The position numbers were made by a program, and so were the translations under genes. From Puniceicoccales bacterium (GTDB lineage: Bacteria; Verrucomicrobiota; Verrucomicrobiia; Opitutales; UBA953), in NCBI GenBank assembly GCA_031289285.1, contig JAITPT010000022.1:1-7571 (forward strand): DNA of 7,571 nt, read 5' to 3'. Every line of letters starts with the position of its first letter. Positions within the stretch are counted from its first letter, which is position 1. The notes under the pieces are model-generated. The model saw nothing but the letters and a program-made list of their open reading frames with translations. It was not told the origin of the DNA and made no database searches. This document shows positions 1 to 7,240 of the stretch, one piece after another.

Positions 1-77
1 TCCACCCTCGCTCTTGTCTGTCTGCCGGCGCGGCGCACTTTGCCCCGCCTTTTATCTTTTACAGCCTTCCGTCATAA
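1..77 (+). other. Left edge upstream of the pump gene; possible tail of a truncated upstream ORF
   Basis: No stop codon interrupts any of the three + frames here, so the end of an upstream gene cannot be excluded. Frame 1 stays open from base 1 to a TGA at 79-81 that overlaps the pump ATG (ATGA). Frame 3 stays open to a TAA at 75-77 that directly abuts it. Either arrangement would be typical of a translationally coupled operon, for example with a periplasmic adaptor gene. However, the short peptides encoded do not resemble an adaptor C-terminus that I recognise. I see no convincing promoter and no purine-rich ribosome binding site. Confidence 0.3.
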
Positions 78-3000
78 ATGAGTCCTGCATCTTTGCTCTC
101 TATCTCTGCGCCGTTCATCAAACGTCCGGTCGCTACTACACTGCTCACTATCGGCATATTTCTTGTCGGTCTTGTCTCGTTCCCGCTGCTCCAGATAGCA
201 CCGCTGCCGCAGGTCGAGTTTCCCACAATCAACGTCTCGGCGAACCTTCCGGGCGGCAGCCCCGAGACGATGTCGTCGTCAGTCGCCACGCCGCTCGAGA
301 ACAAGCTCGCGCTCATTCCGGGCGTCACCCAGATGACTTCGCAGAGCAGCCTCGGGCGCACGAGCATCACCATCCAGTTCGACCTCGACGTGAACATAGA
401 CTCCGCCGCCCAAGAGGTGCAGACGGCGATTTCGTCGGCGACGCGCCAGCTGCCGATTGATTTGCCCGCGCCGCCCACCTACCGCAAAGTCAACCCCGCC
501 GATTCGCCCTTCATGTTCTTGCTAATCTCGTCGGACATTTTGCCGCTGGAGCAGGTGAGCGATTACTCGGCAAACATCATCGGCCAGCAGCTTTCGCAAA
601 TCAGCGGTGTCGCGCAGGTAGATTTGATGGGCGAGCGCAAACCGGCAATCCGTGTGCAGGTGGACCCCGCAAAACTCGCCGCGCTGGGGATGAGCCTCGA
701 CGACGTGCGCGGCGTCATCGCCACGGCGACGGTCAACGCGCCCAAGGGCACCATCGAGGGCGCGCGCCAGAGTTTTTCCATTTACGCGAACGACCAGATT
801 TTCGACCCCGCACCCTACAACGACCTCGTGCTCGCCTATCGCGGCGGTTCGCCGGTGCGTGTGCGAGATGTCGGGCGCGCCGTCGCAGGGCCAGAAGATT
901 TCTACACCTCGGCACTCGTGAGTAGCCCCGACGCCGATGTCGCAGCGGGCAAGCCGGGCGCAAAAAAAGGCATCTGCATCTCCATCCGAAAACAGCTTGG
1001 CTCAAATGTCATCGAGACCATCGAGCGCATTAAGCAGCGGCTCCCCGATTTGCAGACGCAGATTCCGCCCGGCATAGACATCGAAATCATGGACCGCGCC
1101 CGCACCATCCGCACGTCCGTCAACGAGGTGCAGACGCACTTGCTCCTCACGATGCTGTTGGTGACGGCGGTGGTGTTCGTCTTCCTGCGCAACATCCGCG
1201 CCACGCTGATTTCCAGTGCCGTCGTGCCCATCTCGATTGTCGCGACTTTCGCCGTGATGCACCTGCTCGGTTTTTCGCTAAACAACATCTCGCTCATGGC
1301 ACTCACCATCTCCGTCGGCTTCGTAATAGACGACGCCATCGTGATGCTCGAAAATATCTACCGCCACATCGAAGACGGTATGCCGCCCTTCCAAGCCGCG
1401 CTCAAAGGCGCTGGCGAAATCGGCTTCACCATCTTGTCAATCAGCCTCTCGCTCGTCGCCGTCTTCATCCCCGTGCTTCTCATGGGCGGCATCGTCGGAC
1501 GGCTCTTCCACGAGTTCGCTGTCACCATCACTGCCACTGTCCTCATCTCCGGTTTCGTGTCATTGACCTTCGTGCCGATGATGTGCTCGCGCTTTCTCCG
1601 TCACCATTTCGCACCACCGAAAAAAACCGTGCGCGGGTTCATAGACGGCCTATTGGAGGGCTTCTTCGTCGGCCTCGAAGGCTGCTACGCCGCCGTGCTG
1701 CGCGTCATTCTCCGCCACCGCCGTCTCACGATGTTCTCCCTTTTCGCGACGATGGGCCTCACGGTTCTCGTGTTCGTAAAGATGCCAAAGGGATTTTTCC
1801 CACAGCAAGACGTCGGGTTTTTCAACGTCATCGTTGACGCCTCCGCAGACACTTCCTTCGAGGCCATGAGCCGCCACGTAGCGCAGGTCGCCGAGACGAT
1901 ACGCAGCGAGCCGGGCGTCCACGCCTTTCAGGTGCGCATCGGCGGCGGTCTCAACGCCGTCAAAAACAGCGCTCGCTTTTTCGCCGCCACCAAAGACCGC
2001 GACCAGCGCGAAAGCGTCTGGAAAATCATGGAGAACATTCGCAAGAAAAACGAAAACGTCCCTGGCGTCACCGTCCTGACACAGGCACAGCAAGACGTGC
2101 GCATCGGCGGGTTCATGTCTAAGACGCAGTTTCAATACGTGCTCAGCAGCGCCGACCTCAACGAAATCAACGAGTGGACACCGCGCCTCGTTGACCATTT
2201 GCAAAAGTTTCAAGACGTCGTGCGCGACGTAGTTTCCGACCAAGAATCGTCCTCGCCCGCGCTCAGCGTCGTCATCAACCGCACCGCCGCTTCGCGCCAC
2301 GGCATCTCGACGCAAGACATAGACAACGCGCTCTACAACGCATTCGGCCAACGGCAGGTCACACAGTTCTACACCCAGATCAGCCAATACAAGGTCATCA
2401 TCGAGACGCCCGCCGAGATGCAAAAAGACCCCGGCGTGTTCGACAAAATCTTCATCCGCTCGCCCATCTCCGGCGGCCAGATACCGCTCTCCGCACTCGT
2501 CACCCTCGACACCAAACAGACCAAGCCACTCCTCATAAATCACTACAAACAGTTCCCCTCCGTGACCGTCTCCTTCAACCTCGCGCCGGATGTCGCGCTC
2601 GGCGACGCCGTTGACCTCATCGAGCGCGAACAGGCAAAAATGGGAATGCCCTCGACCATCAAGGGCGAGTTTCAGGGCGTCGCACAGGAGTTTCAAAACT
2701 CCCTCAAAAGCCAGCCCCTGCTCATCCTCGCCGCCATCATCGTCATCTACATCATCCTCGGGATGCTCTACGAGAGCTTCATCCACCCGCTCACCATCCT
2801 CTCGACCCTGCCCTCCGCAGGCTTAGGCGCACTGCTCACGCTGTGGATACTCGGGCAAGATGTCGGCGTCATCGCAATCATCGGCATCCTGCTCCTCATC
2901 GGCATCGTAAAGAAAAACGCCATCATGATGATTGACTTCGCAATAGACGCCGAACGCCAAGGCGGCATGTCGCCAGACGCCGCTATTTACGAGGCCTGCC

Positions 3001-3290
3001 GAAAACGCTTCAGACCAATTTTGATGACCACCCTCGCCGCCATGCTCGGCGGCGTCCCACTCGCCCTCGGCCACGGCGACGGCTCCGAGCTGCGCCAACC
3101 ACTCGGCTACGCCATCGTCGGCGGCCTCATTCTTAGCCAACTACTCACCCTCTTCACCACCCCCGTCGTCTATTTGTGGTTCTCCAAGTTTTCCAAAAAA
3201 ACACCCGCCGGAGCACCCGCCACCAGCGAGGCCGATGCCGCCGGCGTCGCCGTCGCCAGCGAGGCGAGCGTCGCCACCGCCCAAGCATAG
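78..3290 (+). CDS. RND (HAE1) multidrug efflux permease, MdtB/MdtC type
   Basis: This is an inner-membrane, proton-driven efflux pump subunit of 1070 residues, the normal RND length. Such proteins assemble as trimers with a periplasmic adaptor and an outer-membrane channel. A short N-terminus leads into FIKRPVATTLL and TM1 (about residues 14-36). The first periplasmic porter half contains LPQVEFPTINVSANLPG and TPLENKL. TM2-TM4 follow at about 354-424, with the TM4 proton-relay pair D418-D419 (VIDDAIVMLENI). The second porter half lies at about 580-880. TM8-TM12 run from about 880 to 1035, with the TM10 lysine at K946 (GIVKKNAIMM) and the GDGSELRQPLG signature near TM11/12. These are the AcrB D407/D408/K940 equivalents. 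By eye it matches both E. coli MdtB (KGAGEIGFTI, GRLFHEFAVT) and MdtC (porter N-terminus, VNHxxxFPSVTVSFNL region), so I assign no symbol. The Ala/Thr-rich tail (1036-1070) is longer than in E. coli MdtC. The ATG at 78 sits about 12 codons before the family-conserved RPVATT, but no Shine-Dalgarno precedes it. Substrates cannot be inferred. Confidence 0.95.
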   Translation: MSPASLLSISAPFIKRPVATTLLTIGIFLVGLVSFPLLQIAPLPQVEFPTINVSANLPGGSPETMSSSVATPLENKLALIPGVTQMTSQSSLGRTSITIQFDLDVNIDSAAQEVQTAISSATRQLPIDLPAPPTYRKVNPADSPFMFLLISSDILPLEQVSDYSANIIGQQLSQISGVAQVDLMGERKPAIRVQVDPAKLAALGMSLDDVRGVIATATVNAPKGTIEGARQSFSIYANDQIFDPAPYNDLVLAYRGGSPVRVRDVGRAVAGPEDFYTSALVSSPDADVAAGKPGAKKGICISIRKQLGSNVIETIERIKQRLPDLQTQIPPGIDIEIMDRARTIRTSVNEVQTHLLLTMLLVTAVVFVFLRNIRATLISSAVVPISIVATFAVMHLLGFSLNNISLMALTISVGFVIDDAIVMLENIYRHIEDGMPPFQAALKGAGEIGFTILSISLSLVAVFIPVLLMGGIVGRLFHEFAVTITATVLISGFVSLTFVPMMCSRFLRHHFAPPKKTVRGFIDGLLEGFFVGLEGCYAAVLRVILRHRRLTMFSLFATMGLTVLVFVKMPKGFFPQQDVGFFNVIVDASADTSFEAMSRHVAQVAETIRSEPGVHAFQVRIGGGLNAVKNSARFFAATKDRDQRESVWKIMENIRKKNENVPGVTVLTQAQQDVRIGGFMSKTQFQYVLSSADLNEINEWTPRLVDHLQKFQDVVRDVVSDQESSSPALSVVINRTAASRHGISTQDIDNALYNAFGQRQVTQFYTQISQYKVIIETPAEMQKDPGVFDKIFIRSPISGGQIPLSALVTLDTKQTKPLLINHYKQFPSVTVSFNLAPDVALGDAVDLIEREQAKMGMPSTIKGEFQGVAQEFQNSLKSQPLLILAAIIVIYIILGMLYESFIHPLTILSTLPSAGLGALLTLWILGQDVGVIAIIGILLLIGIVKKNAIMMIDFAIDAERQGGMSPDAAIYEACRKRFRPILMTTLAAMLGGVPLALGHGDGSELRQPLGYAIVGGLILSQLLTLFTTPVVYLWFSKFSKKTPAGAPATSEADAAGVAVASEASVATAQA

Positions 3291-3305
3291 GCCACCGCCA
3301 CGCCA

Positions 3306-3332
3306 CCCGCCCGCCCGCCACGCCCGCCGCCC
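3306..3332 (-). other. Canonical G-quadruplex motif (minus strand) in the gap before recC
   Basis: The 42-bp gap between the pump stop and the recC ATG is almost entirely C and G on the + strand. C-triplets lie at 3306-3308, 3310-3312, 3314-3316, 3323-3325 and 3330-3332. On the minus strand these are five GGG tracts separated by loops of 4, 6, 1 and 1 bases, which satisfies the usual G3+N1-7 rule. The minus strand is the template strand for both genes, so a quadruplex would form in template DNA and not in the mRNA. The motif is visible in the sequence; folding and any effect on transcription are inference. No terminator or ribosome binding site is seen in the gap. Confidence 0.5.
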
Positions 3333-6300
3333 ATGCCCTTCTTCCTCCACCACGGCAACGACCTCGCCCGCCTCGCCCAGACCCTCGCGGCGCAGCTGGC
3401 CGCACCCGCCGACCCCACCGCCCCACCCGACCCCTTCCGCAAAGAGACAATCGTCGTCCCCGACCGCGACCTCGCCCGCTGGCTCCAGCTCCAAATCGCC
3501 AGCTCCGCCGCCATCTGCCCGCCTATCAACTTCCTCTTCCCTGGTCGCTTCCTCTACGACCACATCTTCAACCCCATGCTCGCCGCCTCCGCCGCAGCAT
3601 CCACCACCACAGCCGCCCCCTCCGAGACTGACCCCTTCGCGCCCGCCGCCGTCACTTGGCAACTCATGCGCCTGCTCGCCGACTTCGAGGACACCCCCGT
3701 CTTCGAACGCGCCAAAAACTACGTCGGCGGCGACCCCGTGCGCCGCCACCAACTCGCCCAAAAACTCGCCGCCCTCTTCGACCGCTACATGACCTACCGC
3801 CCCGAATGGCTCGAGGTCTGGGAAGGACGCCGCAACCCCGCCCCACAGCACCCGCCGCCACCCGACACCCCCGACACCGCTTGGCAAGCCGCCCTCTGGC
3901 GTGCCCTCATCGCCAGCCACCCGGGCGAGACGCGCCATTTCTCCGGCCTCTTCGCCCGCTTCATGCGCGAGACCGCCAACGCCACCGCATACTCCCCGCC
4001 ACCTTTTCTCCAGAAACTCACACGCCTCCGCCGCGTCTTTTACTTCGGCATCTCCTCGCTGCCACCCGCACACCTCGACATCCTTTGCCGCATCGCCGAC
4101 TGCGGTGCCGCCGACATCCGCTTCTTCGCCATCAACCCCTGCGCCGATTTTTGGGACAACGCCAAAACTCCCAAAGCCCGCCTGCGCGGAGGCGACACCT
4201 CCGCCGCCTACCACCCACTCCTCGACTCACTCGGCAAACCCGGTAGCGACTTCTTCCGCCTCTGGCTCGACAGAAACATCACCGACTCCGGCGACGCATT
4301 TTTCGACTTCGCCGACGACGCCCCGCCAAGCATCCTCGATGTCATCCGTCGCGGCGTCCAAGAAAACACACCGCCGCCCCCCCGCGATTTACGCCAGCCC
4401 CCCACCACCGTTGGCGAGGCGTCAGCAAGCGCAGCGAGCAAGCCGCCCCCGCCCCCCTACCGCTCCCTGCTCGTCCACAACTGCCACTCGCCTCTCCGCG
4501 AAATCGAGGTGCTCCGCGACCAGCTACTCGCCGCATTCGCCGCCGACCCCACACTCCAGCCCGACGACATCCGCGTCTGCGCCCCCGACCTCGCCGAATA
4601 CACCCCGCACATCGCCGCCGTCTTCGGCGAACTCGGCACCGAGGGCGCAATCCCGTGGGTGCTCGCAGGCAAATCTCCCGCCAGCGAGTTCCCCGAATGC
4701 AAAGCCTTTCTCGCCCTACTCGCCACAGGGACAGGGCGTTTCAAAGCCTCCGAAATCCTCGCCCTCCTCCGCCATAACTCCGTGCGCCTGCGTTTCCAAA
4801 TCTCAGCACGCGAATTCGACGACCTCTCGCGCCGTCTCAAACAAGCAAATCTCGCGTGGGGCATAGACGCCGCGTTTCGCGAGGCAGCAGGCTCCGGCGC
4901 CACTTACCAAAACTCGTGGCGTTTCGCACTCGACCGCCTCCTCCTCGGCGCAGCCATGACCGACCCCACCGACGCCGACACAGACGCCCCCGACACCCGC
5001 TGCCCACACCCCCTGCCCCTCGCCCCCACCGCCGCCACCGCTGGCAAAAATCCGTTCATCGCCTACGACGTAGCGGACGCCCGCCCTTCCCTCTTCGCCC
5101 TCCCCATCGGCGCAATCGCACCGCCCGCCTGCCTGCCCTGCGAAATCCTCCCCGCAGACGCGCCCGCCGTCGGCAAACTCGCAGACTTCGCAGAAAAACT
5201 TTTTACCTTCCGAGCGTTTTGCGACGCCCCCGCCCGCCCTTGCGCAGAATGGCTCGAGCACCTCAGCGACGCCGTCGAGCAGTTCTTCGACGACGACGGT
5301 GCCTCGCCCGGCATCACCGCGTTGCACGACGCACTCGACCGTTTCCGCGCAAACATCGCCGCCGCCGCTTGCGCCGACCTCACCGTCCCGTTCACCGTCG
5401 CTGCCGCTACTCTGCGCGAAATCCTCGACGCCCCCTCCGCCAATAACCGCGCCGCCGCTGGGCGAGTTGTTTTCACTGGCTTCGGCTCCATACGCAACGC
5501 ACCCGTCAAAATCGCAGCCTTCCTCGGCATGGGCGACGGACAGTTTCCGCACAACGCACCGCCGCAAAACTTCGACCTCCTCGCCGCCGCCACTCCGCGC
5601 GCCGGCGACCGCAACGCCCGCGACGAAGACCGCTACGCCTTTCTCACTGCGCTCATGGCGACGGGTGTTTCTCTCCACATTTTCCACTCCGGCCAAAGTC
5701 TCCGCGACAACAAGGAAAGCCCGCCCTCCTCCATCGTCCGCGAACTCTTAGACACCGCAGACAAGTTTTTCGCGCCCCCCGAAGGTTTCACCAAGCTCTC
5801 CGCCGCTCTCGTCCTCAAGCATCCCCTCCACCCCTTCAGCCCCGACTACTTCAAAACCAACAAAGACCCCCGCCTCGCCGCCTTCGACCCCACCTCCTTC
5901 GCCGTCGCCAAACGCCTCACCGCCCCACCCACCGCCGCCGCCACGCCTACGCCCGCGCCCCCCACCGCCCCCTCGTCTGCCCGGGCGTCAGCAAGCGTAG
6001 CGAGCAAGCCCACCCCCGCCGCCGCGTCCACCTCGTCCACCTCGTCCACACCGTCCACACCGTCCACCGTCCACTCACCGCCTCCTCCCTCGCCCTATCC
6101 AGTTGCAGCCGAAGCCGAAGCCTTCACGCCGTCTCCCCTCCCCATCCCTGTCTCTCTCGAAGACCTCATTCGTTTCCTCATTTCGCCTGCCAAAGAATAC
6201 TACACGCAGACCCTCGGCGTCCGTTTCGGCGCGGGCGAAAGCGACCTCCCCGACGACGACGGTCCGCTCGCTCCCAACCACCTCGAAAAATACAAACTCC

Positions 6301-7100
6301 GCGAAGCAATTCTCTCCGCCCTCGTCGCCCTCCCCGAACTCACCTCCGCCTCCACTGCTGCCACCCCCACCACCCTCGCCCTCGCTCTCGACATCGCCCT
6401 CTCTACTGCTGCTGCCCGGCTCCATGCCGAAGGTGTCTTACCTCCCGATGCCAGCGTGACTTTTCGCGAAGTTGCCGACGGTGCCCAAGCACTTATGGAG
6501 GCGTTTTGTGCCTTAAAGACCGGACCTCGCCGTCCGCCCTTTCGCTGCGACATTCCTCTCGAAGGTGGGGTTTTGCGTGCTCGCTTTACGAATATCTTCG
6601 AAAATGTCGGGCAAGTTTTTCTGCATCCCGGCGCGAAAACAGCGAAGAGTATTATCCGTGCCGGTCTCACCCATCTCGCCTATTGTGCAGCTGACCTTGC
6701 GGGGGGTGCTCCGCTCTATTCGCACGGCATTTACAAGAATAAAGAAAAGAAAAATGTCTCAAAGACCTCTCAGACCACTTGGCAGCCTATCTCTCCCGCC
6801 GACGCGAAGAGTTTCCTCTCTGCTCTTCTTGTGCGGCGCAATGCGGTTGCTGCGGGTTTCCCGCCGCCGTGTTTCGACCCCGAAACCGCCTCTGCTCTCC
6901 TCGTCGAAACGCGCCGACTCGAAGAAAAAGGCGAATTCAGAATTGCAAACATCTGCCAGGCATGGGAGGGTGCTCGTGATTTCTCTGGTGCCGACGCCTA
7001 CGCAAAACATCGTTTCGGCGAAGAACTCCCCGAAAACGTCCTCTTCTCCCAATTAGAAACCCTCACCCACGACTTCTTCCACCCCCTCCTCCCCGACTAA
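3333..7100 (+). CDS. recC: RecC, exodeoxyribonuclease V gamma subunit
   Basis: RecC is the non-catalytic scaffold of RecBCD. It splits the DNA duplex, scans the 3' strand for Chi and holds RecB and RecD. The protein is 1255 residues against 1122 in E. coli and aligns by eye along its length. The N-terminal degenerate-helicase domain contains VPDRDLARWLQLQ (43-55), INFLFPGRFLYD (65-76), LFDRYMTYRPEWL (148-160) and FYFGISSLPPAHLD (236-249), then AINPCADFWD (266-275). The second helicase-like domain starts at HNCHSPLREIEVL (382-394) and contains WGID (509-512), SWRFALDRLLLG (528-539) and LGMGDGQFP (731-739). Next come RAGDRNARDEDRYAFL (756-771) and QSLRDNKESPPSSIVREL (788-805). The nuclease-fold C-terminal region spans about 938-1255 (VSLEDLIRFLISPAKEYY). 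No Walker A motif is present, as expected for RecC. The extra length lies mostly in Pro/Ala/Ser/Thr-rich linkers. The ATG is chosen because the family start (hydrophobic, then H-x-x-N/D-L) follows at once; no Shine-Dalgarno is seen. No recB or recD is in the window. Confidence 0.93.
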   Translation: MPFFLHHGNDLARLAQTLAAQLAAPADPTAPPDPFRKETIVVPDRDLARWLQLQIASSAAICPPINFLFPGRFLYDHIFNPMLAASAAASTTTAAPSETDPFAPAAVTWQLMRLLADFEDTPVFERAKNYVGGDPVRRHQLAQKLAALFDRYMTYRPEWLEVWEGRRNPAPQHPPPPDTPDTAWQAALWRALIASHPGETRHFSGLFARFMRETANATAYSPPPFLQKLTRLRRVFYFGISSLPPAHLDILCRIADCGAADIRFFAINPCADFWDNAKTPKARLRGGDTSAAYHPLLDSLGKPGSDFFRLWLDRNITDSGDAFFDFADDAPPSILDVIRRGVQENTPPPPRDLRQPPTTVGEASASAASKPPPPPYRSLLVHNCHSPLREIEVLRDQLLAAFAADPTLQPDDIRVCAPDLAEYTPHIAAVFGELGTEGAIPWVLAGKSPASEFPECKAFLALLATGTGRFKASEILALLRHNSVRLRFQISAREFDDLSRRLKQANLAWGIDAAFREAAGSGATYQNSWRFALDRLLLGAAMTDPTDADTDAPDTRCPHPLPLAPTAATAGKNPFIAYDVADARPSLFALPIGAIAPPACLPCEILPADAPAVGKLADFAEKLFTFRAFCDAPARPCAEWLEHLSDAVEQFFDDDGASPGITALHDALDRFRANIAAAACADLTVPFTVAAATLREILDAPSANNRAAAGRVVFTGFGSIRNAPVKIAAFLGMGDGQFPHNAPPQNFDLLAAATPRAGDRNARDEDRYAFLTALMATGVSLHIFHSGQSLRDNKESPPSSIVRELLDTADKFFAPPEGFTKLSAALVLKHPLHPFSPDYFKTNKDPRLAAFDPTSFAVAKRLTAPPTAAATPTPAPPTAPSSARASASVASKPTPAAASTSSTSSTPSTPSTVHSPPPPSPYPVAAEAEAFTPSPLPIPVSLEDLIRFLISPAKEYYTQTLGVRFGAGESDLPDDDGPLAPNHLEKYKLREAILSALVALPELTSASTAATPTTLALALDIALSTAAARLHAEGVLPPDASVTFREVADGAQALMEAFCALKTGPRRPPFRCDIPLEGGVLRARFTNIFENVGQVFLHPGAKTAKSIIRAGLTHLAYCAADLAGGAPLYSHGIYKNKEKKNVSKTSQTTWQPISPADAKSFLSALLVRRNAVAAGFPPPCFDPETASALLVETRRLEEKGEFRIANICQAWEGARDFSGADAYAKHRFGEELPENVLFSQLETLTHDFFHPLLPD
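4419..4444 (+). repeat. 26-bp dispersed repeat, copy 1 (inside recC linker)
   Basis: This segment is GCGTCAGCAAGCG followed by CAGCGAGCAAGCC. It recurs at 5985-6010 with a single C-to-T difference. Within each copy AGCAAGC is repeated directly with a 6-base spacer. It begins exactly at codon 363 of recC and is read as ASASAASKP, within a Pro-rich linker (about residues 345-377) between the first helicase-like domain and the HNCHSPLRE motif. E. coli RecC has an unrelated linker here. Confidence 0.7.
5985..6010 (+). repeat. 26-bp dispersed repeat, copy 2 (inside recC linker)
   Basis: This is the second copy of the repeat at 4419-4444, identical at 25 of 26 bases. It begins exactly at codon 885 and is read in the same frame as copy 1, giving ASASVASKP. 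It lies in the long low-complexity linker (about residues 862-930) that precedes the C-terminal nuclease-fold region. The two copies are 1566 bp apart, a multiple of three. Confidence 0.7.
6025..6076 (+). repeat. Short tandem repeat of a 9-bp unit (CGTCCACNN) in recC
   Basis: CGTCCACCT occurs twice, then CGTCCACAC twice, followed by two shortened CGTCCAC units. It encodes a Ser/Thr/Pro stretch (about residues 898-915, STSSTSSTPSTPST) in the low-complexity linker. Because the unit is 9 bp, gain or loss of units would change linker length without shifting the frame. Confidence 0.75.
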
Positions 7101-7106
7101 CCCTCC

Positions 7107-7137
7107 AATAAAGGGTCAGACATTTTTTTACTTGCAT
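7107..7137 (+). repeat. Transposase-leader repeat, copy 1
   Basis: AATAAAGGGTCAGAC followed by ATTTTTTT (23 bases, 7107-7129) is identical to 7241-7263. The next eight bases (ACTTGCAT against GTTTGCAT) carry two differences. It starts six bases after the recC stop. Its recurrence ahead of both the remnant and the open transposase suggests it belongs to the element's left end. Confidence 0.8.
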
Positions 7138-7195
7138 CCCCCCACTCTCAATCTTCCCTCCTTCACCACCACCCCACCTTCCCTTCAACCAAACT

Positions 7196-7240
7196 ACCAA
7201 GACAACATCGTTTCCTCTCGCACGATGGTCCATCATCCCA
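7196..7240 (+). pseudogene. Remnant 5' end of a related HUH/Y1 transposase gene
   Basis: Bases 7198-7219 are identical to 7340-7361, inside the transposase coding start. Read in the matching frame, the remnant gives RQHRFLSHDG against RQHRFLSHEE in the downstream gene. The Ser and His codons differ synonymously (TCG/TCT, CAC/CAT), which suggests real coding descent and not a very recent copy. The ATGGCA start is replaced by a shortened CTACCA, so no start codon remains. Similarity fades within a few codons, and the second leader repeat begins at 7241. Confidence 0.6.
7206..7227 (+). other. Small inverted repeat in the transposase remnant
   Basis: CATCGT (7206-7211) is the reverse complement of ACGATG (7222-7227), with a 10-base spacer. 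The 3' arm is not conserved in the downstream gene, where a different short inverted repeat (TCCTC/GAGGA, 7355-7359 and 7366-7370) occurs. HUH transposases of this class recognise imperfect hairpins, but a 6-bp stem can arise by chance. Confidence 0.3.

Noticed and set aside
14..460. + strand ORF overlapping the start of the pump gene
   Set aside because: It begins at a non-ATG codon and overlaps the conserved RND N-terminus in another frame; the peptide is Arg/His-rich and unrecognisable.
1650..2786. Long minus-strand open frame (378 codons) opposite the pump gene
   Set aside because: The + strand here encodes unmistakable RND motifs. The antisense frame gives a composition-driven Asp/Val/Glu-rich peptide with no recognisable family.
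3141..4214. Minus-strand open frame (357 codons) opposite the end of the pump and the start of recC
   Set aside because: It is Gly/Val/Glu-rich, as expected from reading C-rich DNA backwards, and it covers conserved RecC motifs on the + strand.
4377..4457. Second G-quadruplex candidate on the minus strand within the recC linker
   Set aside because: The long C-runs are separated by 14 and 42 bases, beyond the usual loop limit.
3901..4866. + strand alternative-frame ORF (321 codons) inside recC
   Set aside because: Its Pro/Ser/Ala/Thr-only composition is a frame shadow of C-rich DNA; the RecC frame carries the conserved motifs.
4803..5696. Minus-strand open frame (297 codons) opposite recC
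   Set aside because: Same cause: high GC suppresses antisense stops; no domain is recognisable and RecC is conserved on the other strand.
7101..7129. Intrinsic terminator after recC (CCCT...AGGG then T7)
   Set aside because: The stem is only 4 bp and the T-run starts seven bases after it. The T-run is part of the duplicated leader repeat, so it is better explained as element sequence.
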